A DNA stretch of 64,000 nucleotides from Pseudovibrio japonicus (GCF_014651595.1 NZ_BMXE01000005.1:186001-250000), one strand, 5' to 3'. Shown: positions 26,422 through 36,256, counted from the stretch's first letter. Numbers and translations: made by a program. Notes: generated by a model from the sequence alone, not told the origin.

Positions 26422-27822
26422 ATGACGCGGGTTGAATACACCAGCGTTGCCAAACCCACAGGCATGTCTGCATGGTGGGGGGAGTCTAATGCAACGCTGC
26501 TATTGGGATTGCCATTAATCGGCGCGCAACTGGCGCAGATGGCAATTAATGCCACCGATGCGCTGATGATCGGGTGGCTGGGCGCAACAGAGTTGGCAGC
26601 ATCAGTGCTGGCATTGCAGCTGTTCTTCTTAACGTGGCTGGCAGGGCTTGGGTTCTTGCAAGCGGTTATGCCATTGGCCTCAAGAGCAGAAGGTAAAGGC
26701 GACATTCGTAGTGTGCGCCGCGCTTCGCGGATGGGGCTTTGGGTTGCACTCATTTACACGACGCTGGCGATGCTTGTGCTCTGGAACGGCGAGAGCATTT
26801 TGCTTGCGCTGGGGCAGGACCCTGAGGTTTCTACTATTGCCGCAGAATATCTGCGTGTCATGCAATGGTCGATGTATCCATCGCTGTTTGTTGCAGCATT
26901 GCGCAGCTTCCTTAGCAGTATTGAGCGATCGCAAATTGTGTTATGGGCGACCGTGGTAGGCGCGGTGGTTAATGCGCTGCTCGATTATGCGCTGATCTTT
27001 GGCTATTGGGGCTTTCCTCAGCTGGGTATTGTTGGTGCGGGTATTGCTTCTGTCTTAACAGCTTTCGCGTCCTGTGTGATTTTGATCGCCTATGTGTTCT
27101 TTGAGGAGAAGTCGCGCAAGTATGAGGTGTTTGTTCGCTTCTGGCGTGCGGATTGGCCTGCCTTCTTTGAGATTCTGCGCCTTGGGTGGCCGATTTCCCT
27201 GATGCTCATTGCTGAAGCTGGCTTGTTTGGTGCTGCCGCCTTGATGATGGGGTGGATCGGAACACTGGAGCTTGCTGCGCATGGGATTGCTGTTCAGCTC
27301 TCTGGTATCGCGTTCATGATTCCACTTGGCCTCTCCAGTGCTGCCGTCGTGCGCGTCGGTATTGCGACGGGTCGTTCGGATCCAGATGGCATCACCCGTG
27401 CAGCGTGGGTTGCTTTGATCTGGGCGATTATCATGGGTGTGCTTGGAGCAGTTTTGTTCGTTGCGATGCCTGACACGTTGATTGCCTTTTATCTCGACAG
27501 CCGGAACCCTGATGCGGCTGATGTGATCCGGCTTGGTGTGCCGCTGGTGTTCATCGCTGCGGTTTATATGGTGGTTGATGGCATTCAGGTGGTTGCTGGC
27601 GGTGTTTTGCGCGGTCTTTCCGATACGCGCATGCCAATGGTGATCGCAGTGATTGGCTACTGGATTATTGGCGTGCCGCTTTCCTACGTGATGGCATTTA
27701 ATTTCGGCTGGGGCCCGGAAGGGATCTGGGTTGGGTTGGCCAGCGGTTTGTTCATCACTGGCATCCTGTTGCTGATCCGGTTCCAGAAACGTGATCAGCT
27801 TGGGTTGGTCAGGCTCGGATAA
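26422..27822 (+). CDS. MATE family efflux transporter
   Basis: This 466-residue inner-membrane pump has twelve predicted helices and the MATE pattern: GLPLIGAQLAQMAINATDALMIGWLG in the first two helices, with the matching region WPISLMLIAEAGLFGAAALM at the start of the second half. It should export cationic drugs or metabolites using a sodium or proton gradient (NorM type). I chose the ATG at 26422, 6 nt after AGGAG; the open frame continues upstream without resemblance. It ends in a strong terminator. Confidence 0.92.
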   Translation: MTRVEYTSVAKPTGMSAWWGESNATLLLGLPLIGAQLAQMAINATDALMIGWLGATELAASVLALQLFFLTWLAGLGFLQAVMPLASRAEGKGDIRSVRRASRMGLWVALIYTTLAMLVLWNGESILLALGQDPEVSTIAAEYLRVMQWSMYPSLFVAALRSFLSSIERSQIVLWATVVGAVVNALLDYALIFGYWGFPQLGIVGAGIASVLTAFASCVILIAYVFFEEKSRKYEVFVRFWRADWPAFFEILRLGWPISLMLIAEAGLFGAAALMMGWIGTLELAAHGIAVQLSGIAFMIPLGLSSAAVVRVGIATGRSDPDGITRAAWVALIWAIIMGVLGAVLFVAMPDTLIAFYLDSRNPDAADVIRLGVPLVFIAAVYMVVDGIQVVAGGVLRGLSDTRMPMVIAVIGYWIIGVPLSYVMAFNFGWGPEGIWVGLASGLFITGILLLIRFQKRDQLGLVRLG

Positions 27823-27842
27823 TAAGGACAGAAAAATGAAAG

Positions 27843-27878
27843 CCCCGAAGATCATGCAGTCTTCGGGGTTTTTTTTTT
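27843..27878 (+). terminator. Terminator of the MATE gene
   Basis: The stem CCCCGAAGA with TCTTCGGGG is followed by at least eight T residues, between the convergent MATE and purK genes. Confidence 0.92.
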
Positions 27879-27892
27879 GTTTTGCGGGCAGA

Positions 27893-28981
27893 TCAGGACT
27901 TTGGAGAGAGGCGGTTGATGTGGCCCATCTTGCGCCCTTCGCGGGTCTCTGTCTTGCCGTAGAGTGTGAGGCGTGCGTTTGGCTCGGACAAGGCCGCTTC
28001 CCAAATGTCGACATCACTGCCGATCAGGTTCTCCATAATGACGTCATGTGCGCGGGTGGGGACGCCCAGTGGCCAGCCTGCAACGGCGCGAACATGTTGC
28101 TCAAACTGGGAAACGGGGCATGCGTCTTCTGTCCAGTGACCGGAGTTGTGAACGCGTGGGGCGATCTCATTCACCTTCAGCTTGGTCGCATCGCCGTTCT
28201 TGACGACGAATAGTTCCACGCCCATCACGCCAACATATTCGAGGGCCACTGCAATGCGTGTGGCCATCTGGATGGCTTCCTCTTTGGTTTCCTCCGGAAT
28301 GTCCGCAGGTACACTGGAAGTCTTCAGGATTTGGTTTTTGTGATAGTTGTCAGAAGGGTCGTAGCACTTCACCGTGCCGTCCACGCCGCGGGCGACAATC
28401 ACAGAGATCTCTTTTTCAAACGGGACGATCCCTTCCAGAATGGCTGGCTGGTTGCCGAGATGCTCCATGGCGCCATTGATATCTTCCGGCGTGCGGATCA
28501 TTATCTGGCCTTTGCCGTCATAACCAAACCGGCGGGTCTTGAGGACACCTTGCCCGCCGAGCTTCTCAAGAGCGGCTTCCAGCTCTTCCTGAGTATCGAC
28601 CTTGATGAATGGCGCGACCTGTGTGGCGGCTTCTTCTGACAGGAAGGTTTTTTCTACCAGACGGTCTTGAGAGACCTTGAGTGCGCGCGGTCCCGGACGA
28701 ACCGGAACGAACTGTTCCAGAATGCGGGCTGTTTCGCCGGGCACGTTTTCAAACTCGTAGGTGACCACGGAGACGCTCTTTGCGAATCGGGTGAGGGCCT
28801 GTTCATCCTCATAGGCTGCTACAGTCTTTTCGCCGGAGACTTCAAAAGCCGGGCTGTCTTCATCAGGGCAATAGATATGGCACTTTAGGCCCATCCTGCT
28901 GGCTGCTTGTGCGATCATGCGGCCAAGCTGGCCTCCACCCAGAATACCAATCGTGTCGCCAGGACGTAGTGTGGAACCCAT
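27893..28981 (-). CDS. purK: N5-carboxyaminoimidazole ribonucleotide synthase
   Basis: This 362-residue ATP-grasp enzyme of purine synthesis makes N5-CAIR from AIR, bicarbonate and ATP. It starts with the nucleotide-like fold IGILGGGQLGRMIAQAASRMG. The ATP-grasp parts include GQGVLKTRRFGYDGKGQ, FEKEISVIVARG and NEIAPRVHNSGHWT. AGGAAG precedes the ATG. It lies downstream of purE on the same strand, but a strong hairpin sits between them. Confidence 0.97.
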   Translation of the reverse strand: MGSTLRPGDTIGILGGGQLGRMIAQAASRMGLKCHIYCPDEDSPAFEVSGEKTVAAYEDEQALTRFAKSVSVVTYEFENVPGETARILEQFVPVRPGPRALKVSQDRLVEKTFLSEEAATQVAPFIKVDTQEELEAALEKLGGQGVLKTRRFGYDGKGQIMIRTPEDINGAMEHLGNQPAILEGIVPFEKEISVIVARGVDGTVKCYDPSDNYHKNQILKTSSVPADIPEETKEEAIQMATRIAVALEYVGVMGVELFVVKNGDATKLKVNEIAPRVHNSGHWTEDACPVSQFEQHVRAVAGWPLGVPTRAHDVIMENLIGSDVDIWEAALSEPNARLTLYGKTETREGRKMGHINRLSPKS

Positions 28982-29046
28982 TTCGAAAACTTCCTAGATT
29001 GTTAGGTGGCCATATTTTAGGGGCCAGATGTTAGCGCAGGTTGAAA

Positions 29047-29076
29047 CAAAAAAGGCGCCTGCAATTGGGCGCCTTT
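29047..29076 (-). terminator. Hairpin with T-run between purE and purK
   Basis: On the minus strand, AAAGGCGCC and GGCGCCTTT form a 9-bp stem around an 8-nt loop, followed by T residues. It starts right after the purE stop and ends about 65 nt before the purK start. It should stop or reduce read-through from purE into purK. Confidence 0.85.
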
Positions 29077-29083
29077 GAAACTC

Positions 29084-29587
29084 TTACTCTTCCGGATTGA
29101 CTGGCTTTTCTGCAATCGCCTGGCTTTGCTTGTCGCGCCAATCATCCAAGTTGGCAGCGATTTCCGGATTATTGAGCGCCAGAATAGCTGCTGCCATGAG
29201 GGCTGCGTTGACAGCACCGGCGCGGCCAATAGCGAGGGTTCCGACCGGGATACCCGCTGGCATCTGAACGATGGAGAGCAGGCTATCTTGGCCTTTTAGG
29301 GCGCGCGACTCAATTGGCACACCGAAAACAGGTAGTGGAGTCATGGATGCAGCCATGCCCGGAAGGTGGGCGGCGCCGCCTGCACCGGCGATAACAACCT
29401 TGAAGCCGTTGTCTTTTGCGGTTTTGGAAAACTCTACCAGACGGTCCGGGGTGCGGTGCGCGGAGACGATGCGAGCATCATAGGAGATTCCCAGTGCTTC
29501 TAGCGTGTCTGCAGCGTTTTTCATGGTTGGCCAATCGGATTGGCTTCCCATGATGATGGCGACTTCTGGCTGGTCTGTGCGGCTCAT
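29084..29587 (-). CDS. purE: N5-carboxyaminoimidazole ribonucleotide mutase
   Basis: This 167-residue class I PurE moves the carboxyl group of N5-CAIR to give CAIR, the step after PurK. The family motifs are GSQSDWPTM at the N-terminus, SAHRTP with the catalytic histidine, and [20 protein letters not shown]. It comes before purK on the minus strand, separated by a terminator-like hairpin. Confidence 0.97.
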   Translation of the reverse strand: MSRTDQPEVAIIMGSQSDWPTMKNAADTLEALGISYDARIVSAHRTPDRLVEFSKTAKDNGFKVVIAGAGGAAHLPGMAASMTPLPVFGVPIESRALKGQDSLLSIVQMPAGIPVGTLAIGRAGAVNAALMAAAILALNNPEIAANLDDWRDKQSQAIAEKPVNPEE

Positions 29588-29709
29588 AAAACTGGCACCT
29601 CTGAAGGTCTGGGAAGAAAGCGCGGATTATAGGAATACCGCCGCATGTTTCAACCCAATTATAACAAGAAATGCCAATAGTATACGAAGGTTAGAAGCAT
29701 GCCTCTAAA

Positions 29710-29922
29710 TTAGGCAATAATGTCAGGCAACAGCTGTGTCTCCAGCATCTGGATTTTGTCTTTCAACATGAGCTTTTTCTTTTTCAGGCGTTGGAGCTGA
29801 AGAATATCCGAGCGTCTTGTCTCTATGAGGGCTTCGATGGAATGATCGAGATCCCGATGCTCCTGTCGCAACTCAGCAAGCTCGGAGCGAAGGCCCTGCT
29901 GATCTAGGTTGTCTTCCGTCAT
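29710..29922 (-). CDS. DUF465 (YdcH/SlyX-like) small coiled-coil protein
   Basis: This 70-residue protein is from the ATG at 29922, which has AGGA 7 nt upstream. It is almost all helix with heptads: LAELRQEHRDLDHSIEAL, then LQRLKKKKLMLKDKIQMLE, the DUF465 pattern with its basic KKKK stretch. The function is unknown. A second member of the family (30318-30488) points away from it, and the purE-purK pair follows on the same strand. Confidence 0.85.
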   Translation of the reverse strand: MTEDNLDQQGLRSELAELRQEHRDLDHSIEALIETRRSDILQLQRLKKKKLMLKDKIQMLETQLLPDIIA

Positions 29923-30317
29923 TGTTTTATCCTCACATGACACCCATCGGCCTGTGTGCAATTTCCTCTATCAAAAAATTCTGATAGGGCGCATTGTCGC
30001 AATTTTTTGCCTTCTATCAGTATAGCGAATCTGGCGGCACGATGAACATGAGTCTCTCGATTTTTACAGGAAGTGTGTGTATCCGCGTAAATTACGCAGC
30101 GTATATGAAGGGTTGAATACTAAGTAGAGTTCTCTTTTGGGTGGAATGTGAAGCCCATTAAATTTACTGGGTCATTTATTAGTTCATTAAGTTTTTCATG
30201 AACTACCGATCTCGCGTTGTATGGGCCGCAAAAAAACAGCTAATCATCGTTCGACAACTGAATAAAATGGTGCCATCATCTTCCTGTAACAGAGACAATG
30301 TAGGAGGATCTGAACCT
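29923..30317. other. Intergenic region between two DUF465 genes
   Basis: This stretch of 395 bp separates two divergently read DUF465 genes and should carry both promoters. It is AT-rich. I see no gene, terminator or strong repeat. Confidence 0.5.
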
Positions 30318-30488
30318 ATGTCCATCCGTGAGCATTTGACTGAGCTGGAACGCCGCCATGCTACTCTTGAGAAGCAACTGCAATCAGCCAAGCACCATCC
30401 TTCAATGGATGAAATTGAACTAGGCAATCTAAAAAGGCAAAAGTTGAAGCTTAAGGACGAAATCTCGCGATTACGAGTGACTGGGTAG
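30318..30488 (+). CDS. DUF465 (YdcH-like) small protein
   Basis: This is a 56-residue helical protein, MSIREHLTELERRHATLEK followed by LGNLKRQKLKLKDEISRL, the core of DUF465. AGGAGG lies upstream of the ATG at 30318; the open frame runs further upstream but without resemblance. The function is unknown. It is the divergent paralogue of the gene at 29710-29922 and ends in a strong terminator. Confidence 0.85.
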   Translation: MSIREHLTELERRHATLEKQLQSAKHHPSMDEIELGNLKRQKLKLKDEISRLRVTG

Positions 30489-30513
30489 CCTTATCTCTTC
30501 TATGAACTACGTG

Positions 30514-30542
30514 AATGCGCCGCTAAATGCGGCGCATTTTTT
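30514..30542 (+). terminator. Terminator, probably bidirectional
   Basis: The stem AATGCGCCGC with GCGGCGCATT has a 5-nt loop and a T-run. It lies between the DUF465 stop and the stop of the convergent acyl-CoA synthetase. Confidence 0.9.
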
Positions 30543-30550
30543 GTTGGGAA

Positions 30551-32197
30551 TCACGGAAGCGCCTTTGCTTCCTCGCGCAACACGAACTTCTGGATCTTGC
30601 CGGTGGAGGTTTTGGGAAGGTCTTTGAAGACAACAGTCTTAGGTGATTTGAAGCTAGCGAGATGCTGTTTGCAATAGGCTAAGATGTCTTCTTCCGACAC
30701 GTGGCTTTCTTCCTTCAACTCCACAAAGGCGCAGGGGGTTTCGCCCCATTTTTCATCGGGGCGGGCGACCACAGCTGCTGCAGAGACATCCGGGTGCTTG
30801 TAGAGGATCTCTTCGATCTCGATAGATGAGATGTTCTCACCTCCTGAAATAATGATGTCTTTGGATCGATCCTTCAGCTGGACGTAGCCATCTTCATGCT
30901 GAACTCCGAGATCTCCTGAGTGGAACCAGCCACCTGCGAAGGCTTCCTGCGTTGCAGATGGATTCTTCAAATACCCTTTCATCACCACGTTGCCTTTGAA
31001 CATGACCTCGCCGATGGTTTCTCCATCTGCCGGAACCGGTTCCATGGTCTCGGGATCAAGCACAGCCAGGTCCTCCAGAGCGACGTAATTGACGCCTTGC
31101 CTTGCCTTCAGTGCAGCTTGCTCGGAGATTGGCAGCGTATCCCAGTGCTCATGCCATTCATTGACGACGGCAGGGCCGTAGACTTCTGTGAGGCCATATA
31201 GATGTGTGACGTTGAAGCCCTCTTCGGCCATTGCGGCAAGCACGGCTTCTGGTGGCGGGGCTGCGGCGGTGAAAAACTCGACCTCGTGCGGGAGTTTACG
31301 CTTCTGGTCCTCTGGCGTGTTGAGAAGCGTGGACATGATTATCGGCGCGCCGCAGAGGTGGGTGACCTTCTCATCTGCCAATGCGTTCCAGATTGCCTCC
31401 TGTCGTACCTGGCGGAGACAGACGTGTGTTCCGGCAACGAGTGACAGCGACCATGGGAAACACCAACCGTTGCAGTGGAACATTGGCAGGGTCCAGAGAT
31501 ACACCGGCTTTTTGCCCATGGCAGCGGTGATGATGTTGGCCTGTGCCAACAAATAGGCGCCGCGATGGTGGTAGACCACTCCCTTGGGGTTGCCTGTGGT
31601 GCCGGAGGTGTAGTTGAGTGAGATGGCGTCCCATTCATCCGCTGGCAGTTGCCACTGGAACTGTGGCGAGCCACTGGCAATAAGCTCTTCGTACTCCAGC
31701 TCTCCAATGAGGGGCGCTGTTTGCGGGAATTCCTTATCGTCGTAGAGCACAACGGTTGGCTTAACTGTTGCCAGTTCCAGTGCTTCGCTCATAACCTTTG
31801 AGAACTCGCGATCAACAATTACCAGCTTGCTTTCTGCGTGATCCAACTGGAAGGCGATGATCGCGGCGTCGAGCCTTGTGTTCAAGGCGTGCAGCACAGC
31901 ACCAGCCATGGGTACCCCGTAATGGGCTTCTAGCATGGGAGGGGTGTTGGACAGCATCACGGAGATGCAATCATTCTTTCCAATGCCACGCAGCTGCAGA
32001 GCGCTGGCAAGTAAAAGGGAGCGTTCGTAAAACTCTTTATAGGATCGGCGAATGCTGCCGTGGATGATGGCTGTGTGGCTTGGGAAAACTTTTGCGGCTC
32101 TCTCTAAAAAACTGAGTGGTGTCAAGGAAGCGTAATTGGCATCGTTTTTTGGGAGGCCTTTGTCGAAATATGACTTGTTTGAGCTACTGTTGTTCAT
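30551..32197 (-). CDS. Acyl-CoA synthetase, AlkK/DmdB-like
   Basis: This 548-residue AMP-forming ligase activates a carboxylic acid with ATP and CoA. The phosphate loop is YTSGTTGNPKGVVYHH, the adenine site is HLYGLTEVYG, the hinge is SGDLGVQHEDGYVQLKDRSKD and the C-terminal catalytic lysine is in KTSTGKIQK. It resembles the medium-chain fatty acid ligases and methylmercaptopropionate-CoA ligase (DmdB) of marine Alphaproteobacteria; the substrate cannot be settled from sequence. The ATG at 32197 has GAGG 6 nt upstream. Confidence 0.9.
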   Translation of the reverse strand: MNNSSSNKSYFDKGLPKNDANYASLTPLSFLERAAKVFPSHTAIIHGSIRRSYKEFYERSLLLASALQLRGIGKNDCISVMLSNTPPMLEAHYGVPMAGAVLHALNTRLDAAIIAFQLDHAESKLVIVDREFSKVMSEALELATVKPTVVLYDDKEFPQTAPLIGELEYEELIASGSPQFQWQLPADEWDAISLNYTSGTTGNPKGVVYHHRGAYLLAQANIITAAMGKKPVYLWTLPMFHCNGWCFPWSLSLVAGTHVCLRQVRQEAIWNALADEKVTHLCGAPIIMSTLLNTPEDQKRKLPHEVEFFTAAAPPPEAVLAAMAEEGFNVTHLYGLTEVYGPAVVNEWHEHWDTLPISEQAALKARQGVNYVALEDLAVLDPETMEPVPADGETIGEVMFKGNVVMKGYLKNPSATQEAFAGGWFHSGDLGVQHEDGYVQLKDRSKDIIISGGENISSIEIEEILYKHPDVSAAAVVARPDEKWGETPCAFVELKEESHVSEEDILAYCKQHLASFKSPKTVVFKDLPKTSTGKIQKFVLREEAKALP

Positions 32198-32661
32198 GAA
32201 ATTCCTCAGTATTCGAAATCCCACTCAAGAGAATATGAAGCTCCCTTGAGGTGACAGCCCGCTTACCCAAGATAGTCACAGGCTCGGATGCAGTGATAAG
32301 GATTGAGGGCGTCACTTATATTGACATATCTGAATACAGGCGAAGAAGGTAGCCTAGTTGGCTTAGATGTTTGTCTGATGGTCTTCTTGCTATTAGCCTT
32401 TACTATATAAGTAGTTCTATGAATTTAATAAAATAAGGCGACATATCCGGCGAATTAATATGCGTCGGTTGCAATATGGATGTCTGTTTAACCGAAAAAG
32501 TGAAATCCTATTGCTCATTGGGGCGGAATGAAAGCTCGCGACAATTTGCAACACCTTGGAAGCCTTCCACCTTTGCTTTTCGATTTGTAATGTGGACCTG
32601 TCTGACAAAAGAATAAACTGCGACCCGTTTGATGCGGTGCGTGATGATAAGCAGGGCACAT
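32198..32661. other. AT-rich intergenic region
   Basis: This region of about 460 bp lies between two divergent genes and should hold both promoters. The stretch near 32400-32460 is distinctly AT-rich (TACTATATAAGT is seen). No gene, repeat or terminator stands out. Confidence 0.5.
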
Positions 32662-33234
32662 ATGACTGTTACGACACCAAATCCGCAGGGAAAGATCGCC
32701 CTATTCTTGGGCATAGTTTTCTGTGTGCTTACGGTGGTTCTTACAGGGTATATCTTCACTCTTGGTCCTGAGGCATCACAGGACGCACAGTGGCTTGTGC
32801 TGCTGGTGGCGTTTCCCGCTGTCATCCAACTTTATCTTAAGCGTGCGGTTATTCTCAGTCATTTTCGGGAGCATTGGTATCTTTGGGCGGTTACGACTGC
32901 GGTCACTATGGTTGTTGGGCTTCAGCTCAACTATGCTCAGCTGAGCTCCTCAGATAGCATGGCAGTTCAGCTGCGGACCTATTTCTTCTCGTGGGTGGAA
33001 GGACAGTCAGCCAACTCAGAATATGCTGGTGACTCAACTGACTCCTACAACGTGAAGCAAGTGCGATATCGCGTTGTTTCGCCCTCACGTGGTGAGTTGG
33101 ATTTGACGGATCCTTCCAACTATCTTCAGAACACAGTGACGTGGAAGCCCTTGCCGGAAGACACCTATAAGGCCAGGGGGCCGATCGCCGCCATTAAGCG
33201 GGTGCTTTACCACGGCTTGGGTGAGCGGAATTGA
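32662..33234 (+). CDS. Membrane protein of unknown function
   Basis: I do not recognise the family. The 190-residue product from the ATG at 32662 has three hydrophobic segments, starting IALFLGIVFCVLTVV, WLVLLVAFPAVIQLYL and LWAVTTAVTMVVG. A soluble C-terminal domain of about 100 residues follows, with VKQVRYRVVSPSRGELDLTD. The ribosome binding site is weak. A CDS 11 codons longer (from 32629) is possible. It is convergent with the TauE permease gene. Confidence 0.62.
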   Translation: MTVTTPNPQGKIALFLGIVFCVLTVVLTGYIFTLGPEASQDAQWLVLLVAFPAVIQLYLKRAVILSHFREHWYLWAVTTAVTMVVGLQLNYAQLSSSDSMAVQLRTYFFSWVEGQSANSEYAGDSTDSYNVKQVRYRVVSPSRGELDLTDPSNYLQNTVTWKPLPEDTYKARGPIAAIKRVLYHGLGERN

Positions 33235-33277
33235 ACCGTTTGCGATCAGCTGTAGCGCTTGTCTTAGGGTATCGGCA

Positions 33278-34036
33278 TTAAGCGCCTAAAGTCCCATCCC
33301 AAATTAGTTTCAGTGCGACAATGAAGAGCGCTCCATAGGTGATCTTGTAGAAGAGTACCTTGTCGATGTGTTTTGCGATCCTAATCCCTGCCAATGTTGC
33401 CAAAGGAGCTAGTGGGAGCAGAATCAGAGATGTTGCGATATTTTTGGCATCAAACTGGCCAAGTGCGAAGTAGGGCAGGACCTTAGAGAAGTTGATGACC
33501 GCGAAGAAGATGACTGCTGTTCCGGCCATGACGGGTGGTGCCAGTCTGAGTGGGAGAACGTACATCTGAAAAGGGGCTCCGCCTGCATGGGCGATGAAAC
33601 TGGTGACGCCAGAGGTTGCACCCCAAAATCCACCCATAATGACGTTGTGCGGTTTAGGTGGTTTGCTGGCTTTATTGTTGAACCAATAGTCGAGCACAAA
33701 GACCAAGGCGATGCCGCCGGTGATCAGCCGAATATGGGTATCAGAGATATGAGCAGCGCCGAAATATCCGATTAATGTTCCTGCGAGGCCAGCGGGTATG
33801 ACGATGAGCAATGTTTTCCTGCAGTATATGGCCCGATAAGACAGCAACCCAACGGCGTCCATAACAAGCAAGATCGGGAGAAGTATGCCTGCTGCTTGCA
33901 CAGGCGGAATTGCCAATGACATGAGCGGTACGCCGACGAGAGCAAGACCGCCTCCGAACCCTCCTTTTGCCATGCCAACAATGAAAACAGCGGGTATTGC
34001 ACAGAGGTAGAAGTAGGGATCGGTGATTGGCAGCAT
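33278..34036 (-). CDS. TauE/SafE family permease
   Basis: This 252-residue membrane protein has about seven or eight helices and the TauE/SafE pattern: GMAKGGFGGGLALVGVPLMSL in the first half and GGFWGATSGVTSFIAHAGGAP in the second. Members are thought to export sulfite, sulfoacetate or other sulfur or organic anions. The start has AGGGA upstream. It is next to the propionyl-CoA synthetase gene but read in the opposite direction, so any link is a guess. Confidence 0.88.
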   Translation of the reverse strand: MLPITDPYFYLCAIPAVFIVGMAKGGFGGGLALVGVPLMSLAIPPVQAAGILLPILLVMDAVGLLSYRAIYCRKTLLIVIPAGLAGTLIGYFGAAHISDTHIRLITGGIALVFVLDYWFNNKASKPPKPHNVIMGGFWGATSGVTSFIAHAGGAPFQMYVLPLRLAPPVMAGTAVIFFAVINFSKVLPYFALGQFDAKNIATSLILLPLAPLATLAGIRIAKHIDKVLFYKITYGALFIVALKLIWDGTLGA

Positions 34037-34238
34037 GATGTATTCCCTGCGGAGGGGCAGGCAAGTCCTTTTTAATTAAAGGGAAAGCAAGAAATACCCG
34101 GATTGGAGGCGCGGGTTCATCATTCGTTATAAGCCGATTTTCTAATATGGCACAACTTGCCTTTGGGCCTTTCTGGGCTCAGTCTTACGCGAACCTGTGG
34201 TCAGGTACTGTGCAGGGGTGCATGGGAGGAGAGCAGTT

Positions 34239-36152
34239 ATGACGAGCCGATATCACGACATCTATAATGGATGGAAAGAGAACAAAGAAGCCTTTTGGGA
34301 TGAGGCTGCAAAGGGCATCGACTGGTTCTCGCCCTATACCAAAACCTTTGATGCGTCACTAGGAGCGTATGGTCGTTGGTTCGTCGGTGGTGAGTGCAAC
34401 ACCTGTTATAACTGCGTTGACCGGCATGTGGAACATGGCCGCCCAGGGCAACCTGCAATCATTTATGACAGTGCGGTTACTGGTGAGAAGCGGACTTACA
34501 CCTACCATGATGTGCAAGAGGAAGTGGGCGCTATGGCGGCTCTGCTTCGGGAGAGGGGTGTAGAAAAAGGCACAATGGTGCTGATTTATATGCCGATGAT
34601 CCCACAGGCGATGTTCGCGATGCTGGCCTGTGCGCGTCTTGGTGCGATCCACTCAGTTGTATTTGGGGGGTTTGCTGCGCAGGAGCTTGCTGTTCGTATT
34701 GAAGATTGCAAGCCCAAGGCGATCGTTAGCGCGTCCTGTGGTATCGAGCCGGGGCGTGTGGTGGCTTACAAGCCGCTGCTTGACCAGGCGATTGAACTGT
34801 CCTCCCACAAACCTGATTTCTGTTTTATTCAGCAACGCGAGCAACTGACCGCTGATCTTATTGAAGGCCGCGACTTTGATTTAGGCGCGCTGATGACAAC
34901 TGCGGTGTCAGAGAAGATGACCACCGAGTGCGTTCCTGTTGCTGCGACCGATCCTCTCTATGTGCTTTACACCTCCGGCACGACTGGCCAGCCCAAAGGC
35001 GTGGTGCGTGATAATGGTGGCCACATGGTTGCGCTGAAGTGGTCCATGGACAACCTTTATGGCGTTGATCCGGGCGAAGTGTTCTGGGCCGCTTCTGATG
35101 TGGGCTGGGTTGTTGGGCACTCCTACATCGTTTACGCGCCGCTGCTTCATGGGGCCGCGACTATTCTTTATGAAGGCAAACCAGTGGGAACGCCGGATGC
35201 CGGTGCGTTCTGGCGTGTGATTTCCGAGCACTCAGTGGTTTCGCTGTTCACTGCGCCGACGGCGTTCCGTGCCATCAAGAAGGAAGACCCGGAAGGCAAG
35301 GAATTGGCCAAGTACAGCACATCTGGTTTGCGGTCACTGTTCCTTGCTGGAGAGCGTGCTGATCCGGATACCATTTTGTGGGCGGAGAACCTCCTCGGTG
35401 TGCCTGTGATCGACCATTGGTGGCAGACGGAAACCGGCTGGTGTATTGCTGGCAACCCTCTGGGACTTGGCAAGCTGCCGGTCAAACTGGGCAGTTCCAC
35501 CGTGCCGATGCCGGGCTATGACATGCGTGTGTTGGATGATGAAGGCAATGAGCTTGGTGTTGGTGAACTGGGCAATATTGTGGTGAAGCTGCCGATGCCT
35601 CCGGGCTCGCTGCCAACACTTTGGAATGCAGATGACCGTTTCAAGGAAGCCTATCTTGCCGAATTCCCGGGCTACTACAAGACGGCGGATGCTGGCCTGA
35701 TAGATGAAGATGGCTATCTTTTCGTCATGTCGCGCACTGATGACATCATCAATGTTGCTGGACATCGTCTGTCCACTGGCGGAATGGAAGAGGTGCTTTC
35801 AGAGCACCCCGCTGTAGCCGAGTGTGCGGTGATTGGTATTTCCGATAATCTCAAAGGTCAGCTGCCATGCGGGTTTGTTGTGCTTAAGAGTGGGGTTGAA
35901 AAGCCTACGGACGAGATCGAAAAAGAGCTTATTGCTCTGGTGCGTGAAAAGGTTGGGCCTGTTGCAGCCTTCAAGCTGGCGATTACGGTTGAGCGCCTTC
36001 CAAAAACGCGGTCAGGCAAAATCCTGCGTGGGACCATGCGGAAGATCGTTGATGGCGAAGATTTCAAGATGCCCGCAACGATTGATGACCCCGCGATATT
36101 GGATGAGATTGCCGAGGCGATTTCTGTTCGTGGCCTGGCATCGGTCGGTTAA
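34239..36152 (+). CDS. prpE: Propionyl-CoA synthetase
   Basis: This 637-residue AMP-forming ligase of the acetyl/propionyl-CoA synthetase group makes propionyl-CoA from propionate, ATP and CoA. The N-terminal ACAS segment FDASLGAYGRWFVGGECNTC with NCVDRHVEHG, the phosphate loop YTSGTTGQPKGVV, WWQTETGW and the C-terminal catalytic lysine in RTRSGKILRG are visible. The arrangement favours PrpE over Acs. The ATG at 34239 follows GGAGGAGAG. An SDR dehydrogenase gene follows about 100 nt downstream. Confidence 0.92.
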   Translation: MTSRYHDIYNGWKENKEAFWDEAAKGIDWFSPYTKTFDASLGAYGRWFVGGECNTCYNCVDRHVEHGRPGQPAIIYDSAVTGEKRTYTYHDVQEEVGAMAALLRERGVEKGTMVLIYMPMIPQAMFAMLACARLGAIHSVVFGGFAAQELAVRIEDCKPKAIVSASCGIEPGRVVAYKPLLDQAIELSSHKPDFCFIQQREQLTADLIEGRDFDLGALMTTAVSEKMTTECVPVAATDPLYVLYTSGTTGQPKGVVRDNGGHMVALKWSMDNLYGVDPGEVFWAASDVGWVVGHSYIVYAPLLHGAATILYEGKPVGTPDAGAFWRVISEHSVVSLFTAPTAFRAIKKEDPEGKELAKYSTSGLRSLFLAGERADPDTILWAENLLGVPVIDHWWQTETGWCIAGNPLGLGKLPVKLGSSTVPMPGYDMRVLDDEGNELGVGELGNIVVKLPMPPGSLPTLWNADDRFKEAYLAEFPGYYKTADAGLIDEDGYLFVMSRTDDIINVAGHRLSTGGMEEVLSEHPAVAECAVIGISDNLKGQLPCGFVVLKSGVEKPTDEIEKELIALVREKVGPVAAFKLAITVERLPKTRSGKILRGTMRKIVDGEDFKMPATIDDPAILDEIAEAISVRGLASVG

Positions 36153-36256
36153 ATTCAGAGGAACTACGTAGTTTTTACTGTAGAAGTACGTCGACATAGC
36201 TAACCTTTACGACTAAGGTCGGCAAAATTTTCGGCAATGCCAGAGGTATCTTCAAA

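Noticed and set aside
27055-28017. Open frame of 320 codons on the minus strand
   Set aside because: It is antisense to the MATE gene and runs through its terminator into purK; the composition is that of a shadow.
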